Assembly (NCBI GenBank): GCA_938035125.1
Contig: CALHNS010000009.1
Location: 62,001 to 126,000, forward strand
Reading direction: 5' to 3'
Source: an uncultured Granulosicoccaceae bacterium
Lineage (GTDB): Bacteria > Pseudomonadota > Gammaproteobacteria > Granulosicoccales > Granulosicoccaceae
DNA: 64,000 nt
Within the stretch, counting starts at the first letter, position 1. Every line of letters begins with the position of its first letter. Positions 44,396 to 53,834 of the stretch are shown here, piece by piece. The notes below the pieces were generated by a model. That model ran no database searches, was not told where the DNA came from, and was given only the letters and a program-made list of their open reading frames with translations. A program made the position numbers and the translations under genes.

Positions 44396-44980
44396 ATGGA
44401 AGCGAACCACTCAAACCACGAACGCGAAACTTTGCGAAAACAAATGCGCGCGGCAAGACGTGCGTTAAGCGTTGAACAGTTAGCTGATGCAGCTGCAGCC
44501 TTGCAGCCAAAAGTACTAGACACCCTGCATACATTTGAAAACCAATCGCCTTTAAAACGAGTCGCTGGCTATCTTGCGTTTCAAGGTGAAATTGATGTAA
44601 GCCCCATCATGGACAGCCTAAGAGGTAAGGGTATTGAAACCTATGTGCCCATGTTGGATGGGGAAACCTTACAGTTCGCACGTTGGTCAGAACATACGCC
44701 TTATAATAAAAATCGATTCGGCATCATTGAACCCGATGTGCCCAGAGAACACTGGGTATCTGCTGATAAGCTGGATGCCATTTTGGTGCCTTTAGTTGCG
44801 TTCGATTCGCAGGGAAATCGGATGGGCATGGGCGGTGGGTTTTACGATAAAACGTTTTCTGCACGGCGAGAAAAGAATGGCCCACCCTGGTTAATTGGTG
44901 TTGCACATGAACTGCAACGAACTAACAATGTATTTGAAGATTGGTGGGATGTAAGACCCGATATTATTGTTAGCTCGTAG
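44396..44980 (+). CDS. fau: 5-formyltetrahydrofolate cyclo-ligase
   Basis: Converts 5-formyl-THF to 5,10-methenyl-THF with ATP. The ligase motifs AGYLAFQGEIDVSPIM, PMLDGETLQFARW and the ATP loop RMGMGGGFYDKTF are visible. The ATG at 44396 (194 aa) is chosen; a frame back to 44333 would run inside the 6S RNA and gives no family homology. Position after ssrS is the conserved ssrS-fau order. Confidence 0.94.
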   Translation: MEANHSNHERETLRKQMRAARRALSVEQLADAAAALQPKVLDTLHTFENQSPLKRVAGYLAFQGEIDVSPIMDSLRGKGIETYVPMLDGETLQFARWSEHTPYNKNRFGIIEPDVPREHWVSADKLDAILVPLVAFDSQGNRMGMGGGFYDKTFSARREKNGPPWLIGVAHELQRTNNVFEDWWDVRPDIIVSS

Positions 44981-44991
44981 CGCTTTAGATG

Positions 44992-45669
44992 CTATTCAAA
45001 ATATTCAGCGTTCAGCGCTAAAATTTGATTAATCTGGGTATCCAGCCTGCTTAAATGAAGCCGCGTTGCAGCCAGTACATCATTTAATTGCTTTGCTTGA
45101 AGTGCTTTTGCAATAGCTACATGATCTTCATATAGAGTGACCACTTCATCTTCACGACCTAACGACAAATAACACAAACGATCTAATTCCCTTTTACTTT
45201 CGCTTATGTTTTCAGCCGCTTGTGGATGACCACTTAAGGTGCAGATGGATTCATGAAAATCAGAATCGAGTGCATGGAAAACATCGATTTTTCCCGCATC
45301 GATTGCCTCTCGCTGCTCATCCAAATGCCGTTGCAATGTGTTCGCTTTACTATCGTCCCAAACAGCGCAGGCTCGATAAAGCACTTCGCACTCAATTGCT
45401 AAACGCACAAAGCGAGAATGATTAATACGTTCGATAGAAAAACCGCGCACCTCCGTGGCCCGTTGAGGCCGAATAAGCAGTAAATCCATCCCCTCTAACC
45501 GACTAAACGCTTCACGTATTGGCTGTCTCGATACACCAAATCGTTTCGCAACTTCTGCCTCAGACAACTTTGTACCTGGCAAAAGCTTTAGCGAGACCAG
45601 CTCGTCGTACAACTGATCGAACACATCGTCTGTGGTGGTTCGCCGAACGTCGTTGGCTCTGAGTTCCAA
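44992..45669 (-). CDS. GntR-family transcriptional regulator (FCD type)
   Basis: A 225-aa regulator with the GntR winged helix (about 12-75, including LSEAEVAKRFGVSRQPIREAFSRLEG) and an all-helical FCD effector domain (about 85-215), in which Asp/His ligands (DSDFHESI, DHVAIAKA, TRLHLSRL) probably bind a metal. The start is TTG at 45669. It faces the dctPQM TRAP operon divergently and likely represses it until a sugar or organic acid is bound. Confidence 0.9.
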   Translation of the reverse strand: MELRANDVRRTTTDDVFDQLYDELVSLKLLPGTKLSEAEVAKRFGVSRQPIREAFSRLEGMDLLLIRPQRATEVRGFSIERINHSRFVRLAIECEVLYRACAVWDDSKANTLQRHLDEQREAIDAGKIDVFHALDSDFHESICTLSGHPQAAENISESKRELDRLCYLSLGREDEVVTLYEDHVAIAKALQAKQLNDVLAATRLHLSRLDTQINQILALNAEYFE

Positions 45670-45866
45670 AATCTAATTCTCTACATATTTCGCAAATTGA
45701 AGTCTTGCCGCTCTCTTTCTAAGAGACCCTATTCTATTGGTCGCAGCTTATCGACCCCATAAGAATAAAGCCTTTACGGTACTTGAACGTGTAGAACATT
45801 ATTTCAGCACGAGAAATTCACATGTTTCGCCCGGCCACTCACCCGCTACCCGATCAAAAAATCTTC

Positions 45867-45895
45867 TTGACATTACTACCATACTAGTATTTTAT
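45867..45895 (+). promoter_or_regulatory. Candidate dctPQM promoter with palindromic operator
   Basis: A perfect TTGACA -35 (45867-45872) and TTTTAT -10 (45890-45895) are 17 bases apart. The spacer contains the 10-base palindrome ATACTAGTAT (45881-45890), in the position where a GntR dimer would block RNA polymerase. dctP starts at 45949. Confidence 0.6.
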
Positions 45896-45948
45896 TGGCT
45901 TCTGCATTATTTTTTTAGCAGTATTTAAAAACACCACTGGAGATCACA

Positions 45949-46929
45949 ATGATTAAGAAATTTTCCGCAACGCTTCTTGGCTCAGTCACAGGTTGCTTAT
46001 TGCTTGCTGGCACAGCCGTCGCTGAAGACTGGAGAGCGTGGAACATCCACAACGAAGGCCATCCGAACACAGCGGCAATGGATCGCTTTTCAGAGCTGGT
46101 AACTGAAGCCACAGGCGGTGAAGTGAACGTGCAAGTTTTCCACGGTGGCGTGCTGGGTTCACAGCCCGACGCACTGGAGCAGGTTCGATTGGGTGCCATT
46201 GAAATTGGAAACTTCAACCTAGGTCCTATCGGCCCTATTGTAAAAGAAGCTAACTTAGTTTCTTTGCCGTTCATCTTCAAAAGCGTTCCGCACATGTTTC
46301 GCGTACTAGAAGGTGAAGCTGGCGACGTTATCGCCAAAGCAATGGCCGATGCTGACATCCTGCCACTAGCCTGGGTTGATGCCGGTGCGCGATCGTTCTA
46401 CAGCCAAAAGCCTATTAACTCACCTGAAGATGTAGAAGGGTTAAAAATCCGTGTAATGAATAATGACTTATACACGTCAATGATTTCAGCCATGGGCGGC
46501 AACCCTTCTCCGATGGCGTTTGCTGAAGTTCAGCAAGCCTTAAAAACCGGTGTTGTAGACGGTGCTGAAAACAACTTCCCATCATTCAAGAACGTTGGTC
46601 ATTTTGAAGTAACAACGCATTATTCACTAAGCGAGCACCTCATCATTCCTGAGTGTATCTGTGTGAATACATCGAAATTTAATGCGCTTTCGGAAGAGCT
46701 TCAAGCAGCCGTTCGTGGAGCAGCTGAAGAAGCAGCTGTTTATCAACGTGAGTTGTGGGCTGTTCAATCTGAACAAGCACGAAAAGACGTTGAAGCCGCA
46801 GGCATCACTGTTAACGAAATTGCTGACAAAGGGCCTTTCCAAGCAGCGATGGTTAAGGTGTATGACGACTATCTAGGTGCAAACCCAGATATGGCAGCGC
46901 TCGTGAAAATGGCTCAAGAAACTGAATAA
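45949..46929 (+). CDS. dctP: TRAP transporter substrate-binding protein DctP
   Basis: Periplasmic binding protein of 326 aa. A signal peptide (1-26, TAVAEDW) is followed by the DctP fold: GGEVNVQVFHGGVLGSQPDALEQVRLGAIEI, the carboxylate-anchoring Arg in LKIRVMNN and GVVDGAENNFPSF. The ligand is an organic or sugar acid, as for nearly all DctP proteins; the family subgroup with this sequence often binds uronates, but this is a guess. A strong hairpin follows its stop. Confidence 0.93.
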   Translation: MIKKFSATLLGSVTGCLLLAGTAVAEDWRAWNIHNEGHPNTAAMDRFSELVTEATGGEVNVQVFHGGVLGSQPDALEQVRLGAIEIGNFNLGPIGPIVKEANLVSLPFIFKSVPHMFRVLEGEAGDVIAKAMADADILPLAWVDAGARSFYSQKPINSPEDVEGLKIRVMNNDLYTSMISAMGGNPSPMAFAEVQQALKTGVVDGAENNFPSFKNVGHFEVTTHYSLSEHLIIPECICVNTSKFNALSEELQAAVRGAAEEAAVYQRELWAVQSEQARKDVEAAGITVNEIADKGPFQAAMVKVYDDYLGANPDMAALVKMAQETE

Positions 46930-46951
46930 ATTTCTTGTTGTAAGATAAATT

Positions 46952-46980
46952 CGAAGCCCCCAAAAATCTTGGGGGCTTCG
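46952..46980 (+). terminator. Strong hairpin between dctP and dctQ
   Basis: A perfect 12-bp stem (CGAAGCCCCCAA with its complement) around a 5-base loop, right after dctP; only CACGTTT follows, with no T-run. More likely a 3' stability or attenuation element that raises dctP mRNA above dctQM than a full terminator. Confidence 0.7.
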
Positions 46981-47023
46981 CACGTTTCATTTTCTTTGTA
47001 TTCAGTAAACAAGCGAACCCACG

Positions 47024-47554
47024 ATGCAAGAGACCACTGAACCCTCAGGGTTCTTACGGCACATGAACGGACTGTTTGACGTTTTATCCCGTATCTGTTT
47101 AATCATCTCTGGCACCGCACTGGTTGCCATGACAGTAATGTTTGCATGGCTTGTGTTTGGTCGTTACGTATTAAACGACACGCCAACTTGGGTTGAACAA
47201 GTCTCTCATCTATTAATTATGGTCATCGCTTTTCTTGGCGCCGCGGTTGGCGTGCGACAAGACACACATCTCTCGGTCGTATTGTTTCGCACCAAAGTAC
47301 CAACGCCTGTTCGCACGGTGTTTGTTGTGGTTACCGATTTGCTCATGGCAGTATTTGGCTGCCTGATGTTTTGGTATGGCCTTGAACTAACTCTTTTCAA
47401 AATGAACAGCCAAATCCCGTTAATTCGAGTTCCTGAAGGGCTGCGATCTATGCCACTAACGATTTGCGGTGCACTGGTCTTTCTATTTTCTGTCGGTCAC
47501 CTCATTCACGTTTTGTGTGGTAAAGACACACGCAAAGACACCATCGGGGAATAA
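47024..47554 (+). CDS. dctQ: TRAP transporter small permease DctQ
   Basis: A 176-aa inner-membrane protein with four helices (about 30-50, 62-80, 98-118 and 145-165) and the DctQ signature FGRYVLNDTPTWVEQVSHLL. It forms a complex with DctM. Starts 94 bases after dctP and 6 bases before dctM. Confidence 0.92.
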   Translation: MQETTEPSGFLRHMNGLFDVLSRICLIISGTALVAMTVMFAWLVFGRYVLNDTPTWVEQVSHLLIMVIAFLGAAVGVRQDTHLSVVLFRTKVPTPVRTVFVVVTDLLMAVFGCLMFWYGLELTLFKMNSQIPLIRVPEGLRSMPLTICGALVFLFSVGHLIHVLCGKDTRKDTIGE

Positions 47555-47560
47555 CAGACA

Positions 47561-48841
47561 ATGGGACTGGCTTTACTGCTTGGCGTATTTGCGTTGTGCG
47601 TCGTTATTGGATTACCCGTTGCTTTCGCCTTAGGTATTGCAGCGCTTGCAGCGTTTTGGCACGAAGGCTTGCCGCTGCTAATTGTTTTTCAGCGAATCGT
47701 TGCTGGCATCAATGTGTATTCACTGATGGCCATTCCGTTTTTTATCTTCGCCGGGGAATTGATGTTTCATGGCGGCATCGCAATTCGCTTAGTACGTTTT
47801 GCACAAAATGCGGTTGGTGCTGTGCGCGGCGGGTTAGGAATCGTTAATGTATTTTCATCCATGCTGTTTGGCGGAATTTCTGGGTCGGCCATTGCTGATA
47901 TCTCAGCCTTAGGCTCCATACTCGTTCCGGTAATGAAAGACAAAGGATACGATGCCGACTACGCCGTTAACGTAACCGTTACCTCCTCCATTGCTGGAAT
48001 CATTATTCCGCCCAGCCACAATATGATCATTTTTGCTCTGGCAACCGGCGGTGCGGTATCCATTTCAAAACTCTTCTTGGCAGGGGTTGTACCCGGTATT
48101 TTGATGTGTATGTGCTTAGCGGTTGCCGCGTACGTCATTGCCGTTAAAAGAGGCTACGGATCAGAGAAATTTCCTGGCTGGACTGTATTCCTTTTAAGTT
48201 TTGTTAGCGCCATTCCAGGGTTATTAACAGCTGTGATCATTGTAGGCGGCGTGTTATCCGGCGTATTCACAGCAACCGAATCGGGTGCCTTCGGCGCGCT
48301 TTACGCTTTTCTTGTAACCACATTGGTTTACCGCAGCATCACTTGGTCAAATTTCAAAACGGCTGTAGTGCAATCGGTACGCACAACATCCATGGTCATG
48401 ATTCTCATAGCGTGTGCAGGCGCTTTTGCCTACATGCTTACTTTCTTTCGTGTGCCCAATCTAACCATCGAATTTTTAACCGGGCTAACCGATAACCCGA
48501 TCTTTATTTTGTTAATGATTAACGTGGTATTGCTACTGCTTGGCATGATCATGGATATGGCTGCACTCATATTGATTTGTACGCCTATCTTTTTACCCAT
48601 CATGAATACGCTAGGCATTGACCCTTTGCAATTCGGCATGATTTTATTAGTGAATTTAGGCTTAGGGCTTTGTACCCCACCAGTAGGTTCTTGCTTGTTT
48701 GTGGGTTGCGCGGTGGGTAAGCTGCCTATGGAATCTGCAATACGCACCATATGGCCTTTTTATCTAGCGATTTTTGTGGCACTGATGCTAATCACTTTTG
48801 TGCCAGCTATATCACTCACACTGCCTGGCCTACTGGAGTAG
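47561..48841 (+). CDS. dctM: TRAP transporter large permease DctM
   Basis: The 426-aa transport subunit with about 12 membrane helices. Typical are MAIPFFIFAGELMFHGGIA, MLFGGISGSAIADISALGSILVP, VTSSIAGIIIPPSHNMIIFA and the end VNLGLGLCTPPVGSCLFVGCAVGK. It moves the acid with Na+ down its gradient, fed by DctP. Ends the operon, with convergent ilvA downstream. Confidence 0.95.
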   Translation: MGLALLLGVFALCVVIGLPVAFALGIAALAAFWHEGLPLLIVFQRIVAGINVYSLMAIPFFIFAGELMFHGGIAIRLVRFAQNAVGAVRGGLGIVNVFSSMLFGGISGSAIADISALGSILVPVMKDKGYDADYAVNVTVTSSIAGIIIPPSHNMIIFALATGGAVSISKLFLAGVVPGILMCMCLAVAAYVIAVKRGYGSEKFPGWTVFLLSFVSAIPGLLTAVIIVGGVLSGVFTATESGAFGALYAFLVTTLVYRSITWSNFKTAVVQSVRTTSMVMILIACAGAFAYMLTFFRVPNLTIEFLTGLTDNPIFILLMINVVLLLLGMIMDMAALILICTPIFLPIMNTLGIDPLQFGMILLVNLGLGLCTPPVGSCLFVGCAVGKLPMESAIRTIWPFYLAIFVALMLITFVPAISLTLPGLLE

Positions 48842-48866
48842 CCAAAGGCTTTTAATAACGCGCTTA

Positions 48867-50387
48867 TTAACGTAAAAACCACTCCAAAGCTTCGTTGTCC
48901 GATTCGTGTTCTGCAGGAAAACCCATGCTATTAATGAAGGTTGCAAGTTCTGCTTCTTCGTTTTTGGGTACTTGAATTCCAATGAGCACTCTGCCGTAGG
49001 CCGCTCCGTGGCTTCGATAGTGAAACATTGAGATGTTCCATTGCTGGCCCAACCCGGTTAGAAAATTCAGTAATGCCCCTGGGCGCTCTGGGAAACGTAA
49101 TCGGTGCACTTGCTCATCGTCTAATGATGCATGGCCTCCAATCATATGGCGAATGTGTAATTTCGCTGTATCGTTGTGCGTCATATCCAGCACCTCGAAA
49201 CCTGCTTGAATTAAGTTCTGTGCAATCTCTTTGCGCTCATTGGATCCTTGCTCAACTTCAACGCCTGCAAACACTACAGCCGATTGTTTATCAGAATATC
49301 GATAGTTAAATTCTGTGATACTTCTACGGCCCAATACTTGGCAAAATTTTAAAAAACTTCCCGGCTCCTCTGGGATTCGAACACCAAACAAAGCCTCACG
49401 GCTGTCACCAATTTCTGCACGTTCTGCAATGTGGCGAAGCCTATCAAAGTTGATATTGGCACCGGTATTCACCGCCACTAAGGTTTGATTTTTAGCCTGA
49501 GTGTTTTCCACATATTTTTTTAATCCCGCCACACCTAAGGCGCCTGCAGGTTCTGTTAATGTGCGCGTTTCGTTAAAAATATCTTTTATCGCGGTGGACA
49601 TCTCATCTACCGTTATCTCAATTACACCATCAAGCAGCTCGCGACAGATGCGAAAGGTTTCCTCGCCAGCCTGCTTTACCGCCACACCGTCGGCAAACAA
49701 TCCCACAGTATCTAGAACCACACGCTCATCAGCCTCTAAGGCTTTTTTCATGCTGGCAGCATCTACTGGCTCAACACCGTAAATTTTGATTTCAGGGCGT
49801 AAATATTTAAGGTAGAGCGCGATACCGGACGCAATGCCACCGCCCCCCACTGGCACAAACACCGCATCGATAGGATCAGGATGTTGGCGATTTATCTCTA
49901 CACCCACCGTGGCTTGGCCTGCGATGGTATCGGGATGATCGAAGGGGTGAATAAAAGAAAAACCGGTTATCTGTTCTAACTCTAGGGCGTGCGCAAGCGC
50001 GGTATCAAAATCGTCACCGTGCAAAACTGTCTTTGCGCCTAAACGGCGAACCGCATCCACTTTGATGGACGGTGTGGGTGTTGGCATAACAATCGTGGCA
50101 GCAATGCCCAACGCTTGCGCCGTAAGCGCTACACCCTGTGCATGATTTCCAGCAGATGCTGCGATAACCCCCTTTACCGATTGCTCTTGCAGCAAATGAT
50201 GAATTCGGTTGTAAGCTCCCCGGCATTTGAACGAGAAAATGGGCTGCTCGTCTTCTCGCTTGAGCAACACCGTATTCCCCAACCGTTCGCTCAGTTTCGG
50301 CGCTCTATCTAGCGCGGTTTCCTCGCTCACTTCATAAACTCGTGCGGCAAGAATTTTTGGTATGTAATCTTGGTGTAGAGTGTTCAT
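48867..50387 (-). CDS. ilvA: Threonine ammonia-lyase, biosynthetic
   Basis: PLP enzyme that converts threonine to 2-oxobutanoate in isoleucine synthesis. The PLP lysine is in FSFKCRGAYNRI (about 54), with SAGNHAQG and the phosphate loop VGGGGIASGIA. Two C-terminal ACT regulatory domains (about 325-410 and 418-500; GVRIPEEPGSFLKFCQVLG and RLRFPERPGALLNFLTGLG) mark the isoleucine-inhibited form. 506 aa. Confidence 0.96.
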   Translation of the reverse strand: MNTLHQDYIPKILAARVYEVSEETALDRAPKLSERLGNTVLLKREDEQPIFSFKCRGAYNRIHHLLQEQSVKGVIAASAGNHAQGVALTAQALGIAATIVMPTPTPSIKVDAVRRLGAKTVLHGDDFDTALAHALELEQITGFSFIHPFDHPDTIAGQATVGVEINRQHPDPIDAVFVPVGGGGIASGIALYLKYLRPEIKIYGVEPVDAASMKKALEADERVVLDTVGLFADGVAVKQAGEETFRICRELLDGVIEITVDEMSTAIKDIFNETRTLTEPAGALGVAGLKKYVENTQAKNQTLVAVNTGANINFDRLRHIAERAEIGDSREALFGVRIPEEPGSFLKFCQVLGRRSITEFNYRYSDKQSAVVFAGVEVEQGSNERKEIAQNLIQAGFEVLDMTHNDTAKLHIRHMIGGHASLDDEQVHRLRFPERPGALLNFLTGLGQQWNISMFHYRSHGAAYGRVLIGIQVPKNEEAELATFINSMGFPAEHESDNEALEWFLR

Positions 50388-50440
50388 ACTGGCGCTTCAG
50401 TGGCGCACCCATTTAACTGACAACGTACTGTAACACCACA

Positions 50441-51100
50441 ATGAACACCGCAAAAGTCGCAGCCGCAAAGGCGGCACTGAATCACGTTATTGATGGCTCA
50501 ATTCTTGGCGTGGGCTCTGGCAGCACGGCTGATTGTTTCGTTGATGCACTAGGAGCATCAGGCATCAAACTGCAAGGGGCTGTGGCAAGTTCTGTAGCCA
50601 CGGAAATGCGCTTGAAATCGGTTGGTATTGAGGTGCTAGATTTAAACAGCACAGGCCCACTCGATTTGTACATTGATGGAGCGGATGAAGCCAATGCTCA
50701 ATTAGAACTAATAAAGGGTGGTGGCGGATCACTTACTCGCGAAAAGATTGTTGCAGGTGCCAGCAATCAATTCATATGCATAGCCGACAACACAAAACGT
50801 GTAGAAACATTGGGCACGTTTCCACTACCTATTGAAGTCATTCCAATGGCCAGAAGTTTTGTCGCCAGAGAGCTTGTGAAATTAGGTTGTGATCCTGAAT
50901 ACCGAGAAGGTGCAATTAACGACAACAACAACGTAATTCTTGATTGTCATGGGTTTGAAATTAACGAACCTAAAGCGCTAGAGCAGACCATAAACGCCAT
51001 TCCTGGGGTGGTGACGGTGGGTATCTTTGCCTTACGCAGTGCCGATTTATTAATCATTGGCCACGATGATGGCAGTGTTGATGTGGACAACGCCGGATAA
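50441..51100 (+). CDS. rpiA: Ribose-5-phosphate isomerase A
   Basis: Pentose phosphate enzyme of 219 aa that interconverts ribose-5-phosphate and ribulose-5-phosphate. Motifs are [11 protein letters not shown] (phosphate loop, about 22-32), [11 protein letters not shown] and [14 protein letters not shown] (catalytic Glu). Divergent from ilvA, 53 bases away, as in many gammaproteobacteria. Confidence 0.97.
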   Translation: MNTAKVAAAKAALNHVIDGSILGVGSGSTADCFVDALGASGIKLQGAVASSVATEMRLKSVGIEVLDLNSTGPLDLYIDGADEANAQLELIKGGGGSLTREKIVAGASNQFICIADNTKRVETLGTFPLPIEVIPMARSFVARELVKLGCDPEYREGAINDNNNVILDCHGFEINEPKALEQTINAIPGVVTVGIFALRSADLLIIGHDDGSVDVDNAG

Positions 51101-51119
51101 GAGGGTTGTGATTTAGGGA

Positions 51120-51159
51120 CTGAGGTCTGAGGTTAAAAGCTGAGGTCCGAGGTTAAAAT
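51120..51159 (+). repeat. Two tandem 20-base repeats
   Basis: CTGAGGTCTGAGGTTAAAAG at 51120-51139 is repeated with two changes at 51140-51159. Each unit itself contains two GAGGT. The second copy touches the stop codon of the convergent histidine kinase gene. It lies in the 58-base gap after rpiA. Confidence 0.85.
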
Positions 51160-53834
51160 TAGCCTTGCACTTCCTGATCCAGTGGCAACCGAAAAATAAA
51201 CTCAGCCCCTTTCCCGCCGCTGTGTGCGGTAACGCTGCCACCATGCTGGCGAGCAACTCTGGCTACCAACGCCAGGCCTAATCCGATGCCTCGAAATCGA
51301 TCGGCCACACTGGGGTCACGTTTGAATCGTGTAAACAGTGAATCGATAATGGCAGGATCAATTCCCACACCATCATCTCGCACCTTGACAATAACTTCTC
51401 TGCCCGCAACCAGACCTTCCGCATCACCAGCCTGTTCAGTAACGACAACGTCTAACCAAACATCTCCTCCTTCATTGGAATATTTTATGGCGTTATTGAG
51501 TAAATTTCCTATCGCTCGATCGAGTAGCCCCGCATCGCCAAACAACCATAGTTCATCATCACAAACAGAAACATGCAGATCGATATTTCGTGATTTGGCT
51601 TGTGGAATGTAGCGACTTGTAACGTTATCAATGACATTATCCAGCAGAACCTCTTTAAACGATTCCACGCTAACCGTATCCGCACGCGACATGTGCAGTA
51701 GATTTTCCATCATCGACAATGAAGATTGAATGTTTTTGCGCGCGCTGTTTAAATCTTCAGCCGTAAGATCATCAACATTTTCTTCATCCAATAAATAGAG
51801 ACTGGACACTAACGGTGAACGTAGGTCGTGCGATAAATAATCCATCATCTCCGCTCGCGCTCTTTCTGCGGTTCGTATTTCACTCACATCAATGACGGTT
51901 GCGCATATCAAACGCTCAGACAATGATCGCCCCACAGCACTTAGCCCAACCAGTAGTTCTTTTTCATCATGGTGAACCGTAAATTGCCAAGGCTTTCCGC
52001 GCTGCATTAGGTTTTCAAAATGCTCACTGATATTCTCATCGGATAAGTCCACCCCCGATTTTTCAATGAACTCCCGCATGAGCGGACGCTTTCCAACGTT
52101 GGGTAACAATTGCACTAGCAATTCATTTAAACGAATGGGCTCACCCACCACATTCCAAACCACAAACCCTGCAGGGCTGCCTTCTAAAATACTGTCAGAG
52201 AATGACTTAACGGCTCTAAGCCAATCCATTTGCTCACCTAATTTAAGCGCGTTGTCTTGCAACTGCTCAATGGAGCCATGCCAAATAGATGGTTTAACTC
52301 GCCGTCGCACTCGATCCAATCGATCGATATAGCGCGTGATTTCACCAGCAATTAATGGATCTTTTACGCTAACCAGCACTTCTAAGCGATCATCAGTGGG
52401 AAATTTACGACCGTATATATCACCATTGCGCACCCATGCATCGGTTAAACCAGATTGCTTACTGGGTGGGGCTTCACCCCCAACGTGGCTTTGTGATTTA
52501 TTGGTAAAACGCCACCCTTGAATTGGTAAATGCATGGTAGCGTTTATAAAAAATCGAGTTAAGTCCTCGTTTGCATAACGCTCACGCGGTGGTTGTTGTA
52601 AGTCAATTTTATTACTTTGTGTGGCGAGAAACTGATTTACAAAGCGTAATCGGTTGCCACTCCAAGCCAGATAACTGACCAGTATGGGAACCGAAGCCAC
52701 CAAAGGCGGGAACCAAAGATTAAAGCCTTGGTACAACACAAAGCTTAATGCAATCGGTGTGCACGCAACACCAATCGCTGCCGCCAATGACCATTCTGGC
52801 CCTGCGCGAGAATAGGTCCACATTAATAACGGCAACATTCCCAACGCCACCACCAAATTCCAACGACTATCAATGCGAGTTACGATGCTGCCATCTCGCA
52901 ACGCAGCGAATAAATTGGCGTGAATTTCAACACCCGGTATGGGTTGATCTAAAGCCGATACTGGTGTTGGCACTACATCTTCCAGCCCGGCGGAAGTCAT
53001 ACCAACAAACACCACTTTATCTTTAAACATATCAGCAGGCACATTCCCGCTTAACACCTGCCCCGCCGATACCGTAGTAAAAGCATTCCGCGGCCCGTAG
53101 AACGGGATCATGACTTCAAAATCTTGCAACCATAAATCTTGATCAAGCTCTAATTCCGAGCGAACACCCGGTAGTTGTTCAAGATCAAATTGCTCAGATT
53201 CTTCAGCAAAGGCCTGATGAGCTGCTAACGATAGCGTAGGCCAATGAGGAACATTAAAACCTGCCATCAAGAACACACGCCGAACGATCCCGTCATCGTC
53301 TATCGGCATCTGAATTTGCCCTAGATTTTGCACATGACGTAACAACTGAGGTACGGGCAACCTTTCCACATCACCGGAACGACCTGAGCCAATCACCCGG
53401 CTTTCAGTCAGCACGGGCAATACCGTTTTGGGAAGATTTTTTATCGCATCACCCAAACGAACATCGTCTTCGCGGTTTGGCGACTGTTCGGTATAGAGAA
53501 GATCGATCACGAAGCCTTTAGCTTCAGTCTTTCCTAAGTTCTCGAATAACTGGGCTTGTAAGGCTCTTGACCATGGCCAGCGGCCATGATCCTGCAAGCT
53601 TTGAGGATCGATACCGACGATCACTAAATCTTTAGGCGTGTCGCGCTGATTAACGCGTACCCAAGCATCGTGCAAAAGCCTATCAAGCTTTAACGTGCTT
53701 TCACTCCACAATAATAGCGCTGTTAATAAAAATAGCGCTAATAGGAAGGCACCCAGCGACAGCAGCGTAACGCCGTGTCGCCGCCTCGTGGTTCGATCAA
53801 CCAGGGGTTGTGTGCTCTTCCAGTCGGTAGCCAT
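51159..53834 (-). CDS. CHASE2-domain sensor histidine kinase
   Basis: An 891-aa membrane sensor kinase. One membrane helix (about 22-44) leads into an extracytoplasmic CHASE2 domain (about 50-320; DLVIVGIDPQSLQDHGRWPWSR, FKDKVVFVGMTSAGLEDVV), then three helices (about 325-395), a PAS-like region (about 530-640), HisKA with His in DYLSHDLRSPLV (about 670) and HATPase with N-box LLNNAIKYS, DDGVGIDP and RGIGLGLALV. Its start overlaps the 3' end of its response regulator by 38 bases. Stimulus unknown. Confidence 0.93.
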   Translation of the reverse strand: MATDWKSTQPLVDRTTRRRHGVTLLSLGAFLLALFLLTALLLWSESTLKLDRLLHDAWVRVNQRDTPKDLVIVGIDPQSLQDHGRWPWSRALQAQLFENLGKTEAKGFVIDLLYTEQSPNREDDVRLGDAIKNLPKTVLPVLTESRVIGSGRSGDVERLPVPQLLRHVQNLGQIQMPIDDDGIVRRVFLMAGFNVPHWPTLSLAAHQAFAEESEQFDLEQLPGVRSELELDQDLWLQDFEVMIPFYGPRNAFTTVSAGQVLSGNVPADMFKDKVVFVGMTSAGLEDVVPTPVSALDQPIPGVEIHANLFAALRDGSIVTRIDSRWNLVVALGMLPLLMWTYSRAGPEWSLAAAIGVACTPIALSFVLYQGFNLWFPPLVASVPILVSYLAWSGNRLRFVNQFLATQSNKIDLQQPPRERYANEDLTRFFINATMHLPIQGWRFTNKSQSHVGGEAPPSKQSGLTDAWVRNGDIYGRKFPTDDRLEVLVSVKDPLIAGEITRYIDRLDRVRRRVKPSIWHGSIEQLQDNALKLGEQMDWLRAVKSFSDSILEGSPAGFVVWNVVGEPIRLNELLVQLLPNVGKRPLMREFIEKSGVDLSDENISEHFENLMQRGKPWQFTVHHDEKELLVGLSAVGRSLSERLICATVIDVSEIRTAERARAEMMDYLSHDLRSPLVSSLYLLDEENVDDLTAEDLNSARKNIQSSLSMMENLLHMSRADTVSVESFKEVLLDNVIDNVTSRYIPQAKSRNIDLHVSVCDDELWLFGDAGLLDRAIGNLLNNAIKYSNEGGDVWLDVVVTEQAGDAEGLVAGREVIVKVRDDGVGIDPAIIDSLFTRFKRDPSVADRFRGIGLGLALVARVARQHGGSVTAHSGGKGAEFIFRLPLDQEVQG

